64,000 bases of DNA from Ophioceras dolichostomum (Eukaryota; Ascomycota; Sordariomycetes; Magnaporthales; Ophioceraceae): the NCBI GenBank assembly GCA_003049485.1, contig PYST01000165.1, positions 22,438 to 86,437 on the forward strand. The letters run 5' to 3'. The position numbers and the translations under genes were made by a program. The notes below the pieces were generated by a model. It had not been told where the DNA came from. It worked only from the letters and a program-made list of their open reading frames with translations, and did no database searches. Each line of letters opens with the position of its first letter. The first letter of the stretch is position 1. Of this stretch, positions 1 through 10,936 are shown one piece after another.

Positions 1-1896
1 TCTGCAGGCAGACGCGCTTTCTATACCTGCAGGGCTACATGTCATCTACGGCAACTGGTATCATCCCCCTGACGATCGGTCTGGCAGAACACCAAAGACC
101 GTCCCAGCTGTCGACACATACAGCTTCTACCTATCCGCCATCATGTTCATCAAAATCTTCGTCGTCACCCACACCCTCTTCTCCCACATTCTCTCCTGAT
201 CACAATATCATCATTCCATTATAACCCTCATCATCATTATCATGGTCATCATCGCCTGCCAAGACCGGGAAGGTATTTGCCACCACCGTCCAGGTTAGCA
301 TAATACAAACAAGCCCACCAAGCTCAGGATTTGTCCGGGAAATAAAGGAAGCAGCAAAACTTGTTTTGGGGGGCGCTCGTGTCTAGTGGTCAGCCCATAC
401 GAGGGAGAGACTCCCCGGGCCAACGGTATCAGGGCTGTCTCAAGCAGAAGAGCCGGGCAAAGGCTTCGATCACGGCTAGCTAACCGGTGCACGGAAGGAA
501 CAGCCAGTGCTGTCATGGGCGGGATAGGACGGGTACAGGCCGTAAAGGCCCACAACTTGGTGAAGGAGGAGCTACACTGCGCGAACTCACCATCAACTCC
601 TCCTTTGGCCGCATCTCATTCCTGGACCCTTCCCTCTGTCTCTCTTCCTAGTAGCAGTGCTAACTCGGCTTTGGGGGATAAGCATGATGACGGCGTCGGA
701 ATTCTCGGAAACCACCTCGTCCCCCCTTCGACGCGCCGAGACGCTCTCGCATAGAAACCTGGCTGATGCCCAATTCAGCCGGTCTATAGCCCAGCCGTGC
801 CGTCACGCACTCGTGCAGCAGCCGTCGGACGCTGTCACGTGTTGACACCAGCATGTCTCTGCTCTCACGGACTCGCGAGGAAGTGCTTACGCAAAGGGAG
901 AACGAGGGAGGGCCGAGATGCATGCCCGGGAGTCACGCATCAGGCAGGTACAGACAGACAGACAAACGCACGGCCCTCGTTGCTTTCGTGCCTGACAGGA
1001 TACAGGCAGCCAGTATCTGTCTGCCGGTATTGACGTCGCCGCATACCTAAAGTACCTAGGTGTAGGCTCTTGCCGGTCTATCCAGCCAAGCTGTCGATTC
1101 TGCCTCCTCTCACTCTGATCCGTTAACCGGAACTCTCCCAGCCAGGATGCAACAAAAGAAGCTATGGCCTGTGTTTGGCCTCGTCCTTCACTTCCCGCCG
1201 ACAAACCGGGCTTCGGGGCGTACAAACAGCGCCTCAAGTAAAGCAGCCCGTCTTTTTCCCACAAACATCATCACCGTCATGGCCAATATCCAACCCAGCT
1301 CGGCACCACGTCTCATCCTGTCCTTTCCCCTCATCTCCACGTCGACCACGTCACTCAACACCCAACACACCTACTTAGCGCCGAACGTCGTTCAATACGA
1401 GGAAATCCATAGGATACCTCAGCTATGTTATGGCTAGAAGCAATTAGCTATAGCACACCCCCATCCCCATCCACATGCCCCTCCCTTCGCTCCCCGTCCT
1501 CCTCCTCCTCACACTCTATCGGGTCTACAAACTCCCCTTCTCACACTCAGGTCACCGCCTGCCCAATGCACAGTGCGCATGACAACCCCCTACCAGTGTC
1601 TTCCCCGTCTTGGAGCTCGTCCAGATTCCCTCCGTTCCGGGGCCACATCCACCACACCCCCCTTAAGACGGGCTCGCGATCCAGCGGCCGGTACCGGTTT
1701 TAGGTGGCGAGTGTGAACGGATTCCCCTCATCATCCGGCATAAGGATTGAGGGGACATCTGCCAGCTGGAGGGGAGACCTGGCTCTTGACCCGCCTGGGG
1801 GCAGTCGCCACCTAGCTTCCGTGCTAGCCGTTCATCAGGGCTTGAGCACCTCCGCAACGATAGCGGGCCACTTCTGTCTCTTTCCCTTCCTCTACC

Positions 1897-1928
1897 TACA
1901 TCCCTACATCCCTACATCCCTACATGCC
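1897..1928. repeat. Tandem 8-mer TACATCCC, four copies
   Basis: Three exact copies of TACATCCC are followed by a fourth with one change (TACATGCC). It lies in the gene-free flank. No function is apparent. Confidence 0.9.
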
Positions 1929-2559
1929 CTCGTCGTACCAATCAGGATAGGGCAGTCTAGCTCACTCAAAGTACCCCAAAGAGAGGGGTATTCGCTGCCA
2001 GTGCCAGGCCAGTCGCGCGAGGATGGCTGATGACAAGAGAAGCAGCAGAATGGGCGCCACGACGTCGACGAAGACAGACACGCCATCACCGACTCCTTCC
2101 TTGGTTCCACCACGCAGCTAACCTACTTGCCAGCCAGCAAGCCAGCCGCGGCTCGCCTTCGGGGAGATTCCTCCATTGTCAAAACAGGAATTGTCATGCC
2201 ATGCTGGTACCTACCTAGGCGCCTTTCATATCAGCCAGCCAGTCAGCTCGCCCTGCCCGCCTTCCTTCCTCATGAGCAGACAAAAGCCAACCGTTCACCC
2301 GTCCCGGGCATGTCTTCTTGATGCTTATGATACAAGCTGCTATCATATCATAGCACGTCAGCGTGGGCCGGATTATTTTCAGCCCGTCGCGGCCGATACT
2401 AGCGTTTTTTTGTTCCAATATAGTCTGCCTGGTCTTGTTCGTCTTCCTTGCCCACCTAGTCCCTTGTTGTCTCTCTCCCTACATCAGCTCTCTTCGTGTC
2501 TCTCGGCCTGTCTCTTCTCTTGCGCAAGAAATGTACCTCCTCTTCCACTCAGCTTGGCT

Positions 2560-2587
2560 CCCCCCCCCCCCCCCCCCCCCCCCCNCC
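2560..2587. repeat. C homopolymer interrupted by N
   Basis: A run of 25 C is followed by one N at 2585 and two more C. The true length is probably unresolved by sequencing. It lies in non-coding DNA. Confidence 0.9.
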
Positions 2588-3694
2588 AAAAACAATGTTT
2601 ATGCTTTCTTGTTCATGATATAACCTGGACACGACGTCAAAAGCAGTCAGTCAGACGCTTCAACTTGATAACCGTAACCGGTTAGCAAGCCCCATCAGGC
2701 ACAGGCACACATGCCCCCCTATACCAGATCCAGAAACTCGACGTCGCCCCGTCAAGTCTTCAATCTTTCGCCCCTCCCCGTTCCCTATTCAGTCGTCGCT
2801 GAATTCGGACCCAGCAACGTCCGAGACAGAAGAAAGAAAGAACGCGTGACGCGACCGAGAGATGGCCCCAGCCATGCATAGGCCATGCTTCTTCCCCTCC
2901 CTCTCTCTCTCTATCTCTCTCTCCTCTCTCATCTACTTCATGCCGCGCGCCGCGAGTGGACGGACGCTACCCTTCCCGCCCGTGCGCTTGTCTGCTGCCT
3001 ACCATGGTTTTTTCTACTACGCTATCTTCGGCCGTTCTCGAAGCGGCCCCCCGGAGCTGGCACAGAGTGAGAGAGACGGGTCGGGTCGGGCCAGGTCAAG
3101 TCTGAGGGGCTGAGAGGCTGGCTGGCTAGCTGGTGAAGGGGCAAGTCGCTGGCAGATTCTTGGGCAGGCAGGCAGGCAGGTACCAAGTAGGTACTCAGGC
3201 ACCTTTGATACGCACATGCGCGCAAGCATGATGTCTTCAGCATACCCAGTGTATGGAAGCCCACCTGCTGTCAGTACCTGGTTAAGTGGGCTGGGTCGAA
3301 GACACGTAGCTGTGAGGCGTGATGCTCTCTCTGCCTAGTACTTTGCTAGAATCCGACATGCACAACTGTCTATCTTCGCTCATCCTCAATCCAACCCTGT
3401 TTGCCCCTTTCCCCCTTTTCCCCATCATGTACCCATGTCATTCTCAAAAGCAACAGCTAGAAAATGTCAGTCCTCGGTGTGTTTCTCCGAGACATGTTTG
3501 GCTGGGAGTGTTGAGTGTGACTACATGTGTGACAGATGGTGCATGATGTGTCACACCGCCTGTTCCAACTGGCCTGTCCTGCCCATCATTGGAAGCTTCT
3601 GCTTCATCTCCTGTTCCTTGAAAATCTGTTCTAGAAACGGAAAGGGGAAACCCGTTAGAGCCCATCGCTCGCGGCAGCCCATTTCTCGAAGACA

Positions 3695-4672
3695 ATGCCA
3701 CCGAACATCGCAGCGTTGTCTCGCTACCAGATCGGGAGGTTTTTCACGGACCACGCACCACCCGTGACGCAAGACCAATGCGACGCCATGGCCCGACGCT
3801 TGACGGGCCAGTCCGTCGTCTCCCCGACGGCATCCCAGGGCGGGACCAGCTACACCGTGGAAGCCGGGGACGTCGTCATCCAGTTCCGCGCTCCGGGCTC
3901 CGCCCTGGACATGGACTTCCTCCGCGGCATTGAGCAAGCATATCGGGGGTTCACGCCGCAACACACATACCAAGGCCAGCTCGGCCAGCTGCACGTCTAT
4001 ACCATGAACAACATAGGCGGGGTTTGCATGTATCTTGCTAGGGATGCGCTGTACAGCAACGACTACCAACTCCTGAAATGTACCATTGACAGCTACGCAA
4101 GGTTTGTTGCGTTCCACATGAGAAGGCTAGTTCTGGCTACACGTAGGTAACCAATGCCCTGTAGATTCTTCGCCTCAGCATATCACAACACACCACACAG
4201 CCTCCCACGCCCCGATCCTGCCACACTCCAGGCCCAATACGCCTCGCAGCTCCAGCAGCTACGTGCAGGCCTCCCCCCACGCTTCCACGCCACGCTCGCG
4301 GCCCTCATCCCGCAGGTTCCAGACCTCTTCGCCAACGATGACGACAGCCGTTGGCCGCTCATGCCCAACTACACCGACCTGCTCGAGAACAACATCCACG
4401 TGGACGTGGACACCGGCAGGATCGTGTGCATCTGCGACTGGCGGGAGGCCCTGGTCGGCCCGTTCGGCCTGTCGCTGGGCAGCGGCCTCGAGACCATGCT
4501 GGGCGTGCGGGCCACTTCGTCGGAGGTGAACTTCTGGCGCTACCATCCCGACCACGACGCCCTGTGGAGGCGGTTCTATGCCACGCTTTACGAGTGCATA
4601 GGGTGGGGAGGGCAAGGGGCGACGGCGACTGAAGCTGATGAGCGGATGATGAAGAAGAAGCAGCACCTCTAG
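3695..4672 (+). CDS. Aminoglycoside-phosphotransferase (APH)-like protein, probably truncated
   Basis: Two exons, 3695-4101 and 4165-4672, join across a 63-nt GT-AG intron (4102-4164) in frame as ...YAR/FFASAYHN, giving 304 aa. The C-terminal half carries a Brenner-like core NYTDLLENNIHV followed by ICDWREA and GPFGLSL. This is the catalytic-loop and metal-binding layout of fungal APH/choline-kinase-like proteins, but the usual His of the HxD motif is Tyr here. These proteins would phosphorylate small molecules or be inactive; no substrate can be inferred. After the TAG at 4670-4672 the same frame stays open for 40 codons to a TGA at 4793-4795, encoding VARLVGLFLDNGFEVDG and more, which reads like the family's normal C-terminal helix. 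The TAG is therefore probably a nonsense mutation or an unrecognised splice event. The gene converges on the 4960-5916 gene. Confidence 0.7.
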
Positions 4673-4795
4673 GTGGCGAGGCTGGTTGGTCTGTTCCTGG
4701 ACAACGGCTTCGAGGTGGATGGACAGGGGAACTGGATTCCGGCAACGGAGGATAGCGTGAACTTGCGTGTTCTCGGCGCTATTATTCTCGGTTGA
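4670..4795 (+). pseudogene. In-frame C-terminal continuation of the APH-like gene beyond TAG
   Basis: Directly after the TAG codon, 40 sense codons continue in the same frame to TGA. The beginning, VARLVGLFLDNGFEV, matches in style the terminal helix of fungal APH-like proteins. A CAG-to-TAG or GAG-to-TAG change would explain it. CTCTAG could also be a 3' splice acceptor, but the candidate GTGGGG donor near 4603 gives a 70-nt intron that breaks the frame. Confidence 0.55.
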
Positions 4796-4959
4796 TGATG
4801 GGCTGGGTTGTAAGGGGACGGCTATTGCAATGAGCCTAGGTTTCTAACGGCTAGCTAGGTAGGTAGGTACTATAGAACAGAGCACGGCGTAGAGCAGAGC
4901 ATATGCTTGCTTGCATGTTGGAAAAATGCAAATACATATACAAATTCCAGTACGTTACA

Positions 4960-5916
4960 TCAGGTTGCAGGCGGCACCGCACCATACAATGCATCAATCT
5001 CCCCAGTGATCTCGTTGAGCACCATCATGGGCAGCCCCTTGCCTCCCATGTCCACATCACCACCGTCATCTCCGCCGTCATCTCCGCCGTCTCCGTCGTC
5101 TTCGTCGTCATCGTCGAAGGCATCCGCCACCTCGCACGTAGCCACGTCTTCCACATCCTGGTCGCTGAAGAGAGAGGCAGCCGTGTGAGGCACAGAGCCC
5201 ACCACCGCACCGTCCCGCCGGCGGAGCGTCAGCTTCACGAGGCGGTAGCCGAGCGGCTCCGGCTTGTCGGCCTCGGACTCCTCTTCGATGACGAAGTCCG
5301 TCTTGCGGTCCTTTTTCGTCCACCCGCCCGCGACGGCGGTCACTTCCAGCCTGGCGTCGTGGCCCTTCTCCGCCCCCTCCGACCAGGACTGCTTGATGTT
5401 GCAGCCAGTCGCTATGCCGTTGATCATGTACACGTCGACGACGCCCCCTTCCTCCCCTTCCTCCCCCTTCTTCTTCCTCCAGAACTTCGTCTTGTTTTTG
5501 TTGTCCTCTGCTGCTATCCCAGCGACGAGGTCGGTGATCTGAGGCTGCTTGCCGAGCGCGGCGAGGAAGGCTCTGGACGGCTTGAAGGATTCGAAGTCGA
5601 TGAGCCCGCTGGTGAGGTCGATCCCGCCGAAGGCGGCGGTCGTTCGCGAGAGCTTGAGGCCGAGCTTCGCCACGACGTCGGCGGCCAGCGTCGCGAAGAG
5701 CCCTTGCTCCGTACCGGACGTCGTGCTCGATCTGAAGCCGGGCTTCTCCCGGCGGATCTGCTCCGGCTCCGGGTCAAGCTCCAAGTCGGGACAGTCTTCG
5801 GCGAGGATGAGGACCGGGGTACTAGTCACGGACGGCAGGAGGAAGACGCCGAGCTTCAGCTCCTTTCTGTAGTCGGCGAAGTTGCTCGGCACGCAGAAGT
5901 ACCCGTACTTCCCCAT
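4960..5916 (-). CDS. Unrecognised protein with acidic C-terminal tail
   Basis: Single-exon frame of 318 aa. I start it at the ATG at 5914-5916 (MGKYGYFCVPSNFADYRKEL) because it has A at -3 and the upstream part of the frame is low-complexity Ser/Leu encoded by a GA/CT repeat. The body is mixed hydrophilic with a Lys/Glu-rich insert (about residues 160-175). A run of Asp/Gly (DDDDEDDGDGGDDGG, about residue 275 on) comes before the last 30 residues. No signal peptide or membrane segment is seen. I do not recognise the family. The compositionally normal body and the ATG context argue that it is real, and acidic tails of this kind are common in nuclear proteins, but that is only suggestive. Confidence 0.6.
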   Translation of the reverse strand: MGKYGYFCVPSNFADYRKELKLGVFLLPSVTSTPVLILAEDCPDLELDPEPEQIRREKPGFRSSTTSGTEQGLFATLAADVVAKLGLKLSRTTAAFGGIDLTSGLIDFESFKPSRAFLAALGKQPQITDLVAGIAAEDNKNKTKFWRKKKGEEGEEGGVVDVYMINGIATGCNIKQSWSEGAEKGHDARLEVTAVAGGWTKKDRKTDFVIEEESEADKPEPLGYRLVKLTLRRRDGAVVGSVPHTAASLFSDQDVEDVATCEVADAFDDDDEDDGDGGDDGGDDGGDVDMGGKGLPMMVLNEITGEIDALYGAVPPAT

Positions 5917-7064
5917 TTTCTTTTGTTTTAAGGTGGATCTTTTGCCGACAGGAGAGAGAGAGAGAGAGAAAAGGAGAGAGCTAGTTAGGTAGGAAGAGAG
6001 AATTAGGCTAGCAGTCAAGCTATGCTGAGCTGCAAGGTATGGAACAAACGGGAGGGAGCTGGAAATTTCCGGCTTCAGCTGCGGAGAGGAGGCCCTTGGA
6101 TACGGCCAATAGGTACCAGGTACCTACGTAGGTAGGTACCTGGGGTGCGTATCTACCTAGGTAGATATCAGTCATCTATCAGGCAGTAGTACGAGGGAAT
6201 TTTCTCACGGCGAACTTTTAGATTGGAAACTCAATACTCTTGATGATTGGGGAGTTTCGCGCAGGAGGCGTCCAAATTCATGCGGCCTGCCTCTCCCTCT
6301 CACCCTCGACAGTATTCGCGATTGGTGAAGAGAACTCTTCCGTCCTTGCGCCGCATGCAGGCTGCAAACACCCAGCGCCAACATGCATATGCCCACCTTT
6401 TGGTGTTTCATTTCGGAGCGGACAATAAGAAGCGAGCAGGCTGGAGCGGGGAAAACGAGGGGAGAGATCGGCGAAGTAGTGGGAGGGAGGACTGATGACT
6501 CTGAGGTGGTGGGTGAATGGGAGGTAGGCAGGTACAGACAGAGAAGACGAAGAGAACCAGACCATCAAAGGGGGACGCATGGTGTTTGTCGTCGCAGTGA
6601 GGTTCGAATTTTACCCACCTACCTACTTAGACCTACTTACCTACGCAAACTTCCAAACTTTTACCCGAGTCAACCTCTGAGTTTTTCTCTCGCATTTGCA
6701 TCTCTTACATCCACATGGTCGCCAGGCTGAGGTCAGGGCCGTCGTTGGCGATGATAAGCACTGGACGGAAGCCAACAAGAGTCCGAACGCAAAGGACTCT
6801 TGAACACTGCATGCCATACTCGTGGTGATATTAGGTGGATTTTGTGATTGGTGGCGAACGCAGCCTCGTTCAATGGGATAAATACGTCGCTGATCTGTGT
6901 AATACATTCGAATCTAGAACATGGAACCAAACTGTAGTCAAAAATATACAATAAAAAAACACGTCGACTCGCCTTACTCGTATGTATGATAGGTAGGTAG
7001 GTACCTAGGTAGTAGGTGTAAGAAGTACCTCAGTCAGTTGTTGTCTTCAACCCAAGTTGCTTCA
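5917..7064. other. Intergenic region with dense TAGG/CCTA blocks
   Basis: No gene seen. It contains a GA repeat at about 5952-5970 (likely 5' leader of the preceding minus-strand gene) and dense runs of CCTA/TAGG with GGTACC and CCTAGG palindromic cores at about 6109-6172, 6614-6650 and 6989-7014. Confidence 0.6.
6109..6172. repeat. Imperfect TAGG/CCTA array with GGTACC palindromes
   Basis: Several overlapping copies of GGTACC, CCTAGGTAG and TACGTAGGTAGG make a largely self-complementary block. Similar blocks recur across the window (for example 4853-4872, 6989-7014, 11221-11270, 23240-23257, 29718-29735). Confidence 0.8.
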
Positions 7065-10000
7065 TCACTCATGTTCGCCTTGTTTTAGATGCACCAGAAG
7101 CTCATCGGGGGACCGCAGTTCGGTCGGTTTCCTGCGTCCATCCTCCGTCAGCGAGAGCATCGGCAAGAGGGTGTGGATCCCGTCGCCCTGGACGTCCTTG
7201 CTCAGCTCCTTGAACACCTTGCGCATTCCCTTCGTGTGGGCTATCCACTTCCACATCGACTCCTCGTGGTCGGCGAGGCGACGCCTTGCGAGTTCTAGCA
7301 CGTTAGCGGCCGTGGCGGCTGCGATAGCCGTGGCCTGGGAGGTCCCCGTCAGGCGCACCGGCTGCCTCTTCCAGAGGGAGGAGACGCCGTCGCCGAGGGC
7401 TGCGAACCGTGTGAACCCTTTCCTCATCTCCGCGTCGCTTGGCTGGGCGTGGGCCGTTGTCCTGTGTCCGCGGCCGTCCACCAGGCGCATCGCGATCACA
7501 CCTGGGTGGCTAGCCGGGAACCTCGGCCCGAACTGGTGGCCCCCGAGGTTTCCGGCTGCGGCAATGACTACCATTGGCCAGGCCTGATCCCTCTGCACTC
7601 GGTCTAAGGCTGCCTTGGTCTTCGGAGCCATGCCCTCGTCGTACCAGCCGAATGCGATCGAGATGATATTGGCCCTATTCTCGACAGCGCGGAAGATAGC
7701 CTACGATGCGGGTATTGGTTAGTAGCGGGAAGTATGACCAGATGACCAGGCGTAGAAGGACTTGGAGAGAGAGAGAGACAAAAAGTGAGAGAGAGATCTA
7801 CGTACTTCTGCAACATGAGCGTCAGCATCAACGGTGGGCTCTGCGTGTTCCGTCAGGGGCACTTTGGCCACGAATATTTTGGCGATGGTACTGGCCTGCA
7901 AGACGAGGCGGACCATGTGCGTTCCGTGGCCGCCTTCGCAGGCATCCCCGCCGTCGTCGTTGCCATAGCCGAAACTCTTGCGGATGATTCGACCCTTGTT
8001 CTTCTGACGGGTTGAGGCTATTAGAGCGTCCCTGGAATCAATCCCTGAGTCAATGACGGCAACCATGATGCTTTCGGGCATCCAGGACGGCCTCTCCTCA
8101 CGCACGGCAGCCTCCCCAGAGAGGATGTGTTTGTTGAAGTACTTCAGCGCCTTCCAATATTCTGCTTCCGCCGGCCTAGACGCATCCGCCTGGTTAGCTA
8201 GGTATGTAGGTACCTGAGTGCTTGAGTAGCTGCATCCAAAGAAGCCTGGGCGTCTCTACGCAGATACCCAGGAGACATTAGACTGGCAGGTGGGGCAGAG
8301 CTCTCACGATTGAACTGATGCGAGCTGGGGATGGCCTCGCAATGCTTTATCAAGGTCGGGATCGCTTGATTCGAGCGCCCAGGTGAGGGTCTGCCCCGAA
8401 ACAGGGGTAGCTGGACGTGAGAGCGAGTTGGCAGATGGCGAAGCGGCGAATCTCTGCTGCCTGTTGGACAGTTGTCCAGCGGCTGCGCCCACAAGGTTTG
8501 AGACGACGTTATCCTGGATATACCGAATCTTTTCCTCGACGGATTTGACTCCCCATTGTCTGCGATTATATCTTATACAGGCGTCTATCGCCACTTTTTG
8601 AGTGTAATGGTTCTTGTCGAAATCGAAAATTTCCACTATGGCTCCGGGAAGATCCAAGTGGCTGTTCTCCTCGAGGTGGTCAGAGATTCGTTTTTCGAGG
8701 TCCGTGCCGAGGTCGATCTCCATGAGAAGCTTCCCTAGAAGCAGGATCGCCCGGTCTTCGAGGTCCGTCAACTTTTGCTTCCATCTCGAGGCGTCATGGC
8801 CGTGGAGATCGGGGCCCGTCGCGTAGGAGGCGACGAAAGGCTCTGGACACTCGGTGGAACCCGGGCAAGCGAGGAAGCGCAAGCTCGCCGGCTCGAAGAA
8901 TATGTTCTTCGAACACCACCCGCTGACACCGACCCATGGCGACGGTAGAAGCAGCGAGAGCGCAAGAGCGACCGTTGTGGCCAGGCTGAACTTTGCCTCG
9001 GTAGTGAATACGACGTCAGGGCGAACATATGGGTTCAACTGCCTGAGAGAGCCTTTGCCGATCAAGTCGTGGAGCGACCGACTTGGATGTCTCGGCTCGC
9101 CTTTGGCGCCCCCGGGAGTAGGAGGAAGGCGGGGCTCTGCAGGGGGCTGGCGAAAGTATGGTCGACGTTGTGGTTCTCCTGGCAGACTTGTAGGCTCGAC
9201 CCATAGATGCAGGCTATCGCCCCCGCTGATGCACTCCCGAACAAGACTGCACTCCCGAACAAGACTGCAAAGGCTCTCGTCGTCTCCAAGGGCCGAGAAG
9301 TCACTTGAGATGGCCGAGAAGGTCGGTGAGACACTGGGCAACACTAGCTTTGTAAGAATGGGGGGTGATCCTTACGCGCTTCTTTCATAATACTGAACTT
9401 TCTGCCACGGCGCGGTCTTGGAGACGGGGCCGCAGCCAGAAATAAACAGATGCAACAAGAAACGACTCTCCTGGGTCTCCCGAACCTCCTTCGGTAACCT
9501 TAATTTGATACCGTGTCTCCCCTTGCAGGCACCCAAGTGGCTAAACAGCCCCTCGAAGGCGAGTCTTGCCTTGCCCCAGAAAGCGCCGCCGCCAACGTGC
9601 TCAGGAGGGTGAGAAAGACCAGCTGGAATCTGTGCTGGTGGCGGCTCGGAGTCGTTTGAGTCGCTTTCCTCGAAATACGGTGCAAGGTTCTGCCGTTGAT
9701 GGCCCTTTCCAGAAGTCTGATGCCGTCGCGAATCAGGTTGGCAGGAGGTAGTCGGAAAGCAGACGCCCGAGCTTCCGTGTCAGAAGAAAGGTTGTTTCGG
9801 GGGTCTGGTCTGCTCGAGATGTCCACCAATTGATCGAGATTGTGGTAGCTTGTCGAAGTTGACGTCGTCTCCGAACCCACTACTTGTGACTGATGCGATT
9901 GGGAATCTGAGCGGCGAACGCCGACCGGCGCTTCCTCGTTTCTCACCACTAGTTGATCCAGAAGTTCGCAGACGGACTTCAGGAGCCCAATGAACGACTC

Positions 10001-10336
10001 GACTGTCGGCAGCCGTTCAAGACCGTCGCTGCCGAGCTCCTTAGGGTCATCCTGAACGACCAGCCTTTCCGACCGCACCCATTGGTCTCTATCAAGTAGC
10101 TCGGCTCGGCCAAAGAACACGGTCCCTCGAGAGCGGAAGTGGGTGTTTTCTGTGCGAGGAGCGGAATCAAGATCGATGGTTTCTTCCTCAGGGTCGCTGT
10201 CGGGGATATCGTGGTCGAGCTGTTGATTCAGTTTCGAAATAACGATTACTTCGTTCGGGAGGATTGGCTGCGGCGGTGGTATTGATGCAGGTTCACTCGC
10301 CCTCGGAACCGATTGTCGTACTAGGGACGGTGGCAT
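7065..10336 (-). CDS. DUF7580-like N-terminus fused to subtilisin (S8) serine protease
   Basis: My model has five exons: 10336-9620, 9569-9376, 9333-8316, 8189-7806, 7700-7065 (982 aa, start ATGCCACC). The introns at 7701-7805 (GTACGT) and 9334-9375 (GTAAGG) are well supported. The one at 9570-9619 and the 3' end of exon 3 (weak GTTCAA donor, or an added microexon near 8200-8310) are uncertain. About residues 240-620 resemble the fungal DUF7580 domain: SLHDLIGKGSL, then a hydrophobic helix ending SPW, then NIFFEP, then AILLLGKLLMEIDLG. The C-terminal domain is an S8 peptidase with all active-site elements: Asp690 in VAVIDSGID, His731 in GGHGTHM, oxyanion Asn822 in AAAGN and Ser892 in GTSQAT. 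There is no signal peptide, so an intracellular protease is likely. It is transcribed away from the C2H2/kinase-like gene. A role in fungal non-self recognition or cell death is inference from this architecture. Confidence 0.8.
9231..9266. repeat. Exact 18-nt tandem duplication inside the protease gene
   Basis: GCACTCCCGAACAAGACT occurs twice in direct succession. It adds six residues in frame (CSLVRE repeated, minus strand) just upstream of the DUF7580-like core. Confidence 0.95.
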
Positions 10337-10936
10337 TCTGTAGGAAGCAACTTCAAGGCTGGTACTTTCGTACCTGCAGGCAATGTAGCCAGAACAACTG
10401 CTAAGTAAATTAGAATAGATGACTTTCGACTTCTCTCCTTGTTTCCCGAGAAGAAAGCGAAGGGAGAAAGAAAGAGAGAGGCTAGAGATCTAAATGGACA
10501 AGCTTGAGAGCCTGGACAGCCTGGACAGGCAGGACAGCCTAGACAAGCTGTGAAGGACTCACTCTGAGAAGAGTCAGCGGTCTTCATCATTAAGATTTAA
10601 TGTTGTTTCATGTATCAGGTACCAACCAAACTTGGCACCTCTTTGTATTTAACACAGCTTCAGAGAAGCCACTCATCTGCCGTTCTGCGGCCAAGTGTTT
10701 CCCTGCTCCTGTTCCAACCTTGGATCACCAACTTCTTTACCGTCTCTATCGCTCTTTCTCTCCTTCACACAAGCATACCTACACCTTACCTGGTACACAC
10801 ACCATTGAACTTTCCTCACTTTCAGTCAGCGCGTCCAGTGTAGTGTATTGTAGCGTGTTTCGTCCTGTATTTGGCGTCACTCTACCTGCCAGACCAGGCG
10901 AGCAGACATCATCACACCACATCGCCTTGAATATCA
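10337..10936. promoter_or_regulatory. Shared divergent promoter of protease and C2H2/kinase-like genes
   Basis: This 600-bp gap lies between two start codons pointing away from each other. It contains a 9-mer-like repeat (CAGCCTGGA family) at about 10509-10548 and pyrimidine-rich DNA toward the plus-strand gene. No clear TATA box was assigned. The arrangement suggests shared regulation. Confidence 0.5.
10509..10548. repeat. Imperfect CAGCCTGGA tandem repeat
   Basis: Four to five imperfect copies of a 9-mer lie in the divergent promoter, on the protease side. It gives a Cys/Gly/Pro-rich reading frame on the minus strand that I consider spurious. Confidence 0.8.

Larger units (their letters stand above)
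1..3694. other. Gene-free left flank with simple repeats
   Basis: No reading frame here looks like protein: the open frames are short, overlap on both strands and are rich in Ser/Pro/Leu from pyrimidine tracts. The stretch holds an 8-mer tandem repeat near 1897, a long C homopolymer with one N near 2585, a CT-rich tract near 2890-2930, and GGCT/GGCA and TAGG-type runs near 3117-3200. No RNA gene could be supported. Confidence 0.6.

Noticed and set aside
370..480. tRNA-like stretch with a box-A-like TGTCTAGTGGT
   Set aside because: No cloverleaf with a pairing acceptor stem and no TTCGANNC T-loop at the right distance.
4603..4672. Intron removing the TAG of the APH-like gene
   Set aside because: The best donor (GTGGGG) is non-consensus and the 70-nt length shifts the frame away from the conserved continuation.
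6109..6172. Possible telomere-like repeat
   Set aside because: The unit is TAGG with palindromic cores, not TTAGGG, and it is interstitial and short.
10321..10590. 89-codon minus-strand Cys/Gly/Pro frame upstream of the protease
   Set aside because: Produced by the CAGCCTGGA tandem repeat; it overlaps the protease start and is better seen as leader.
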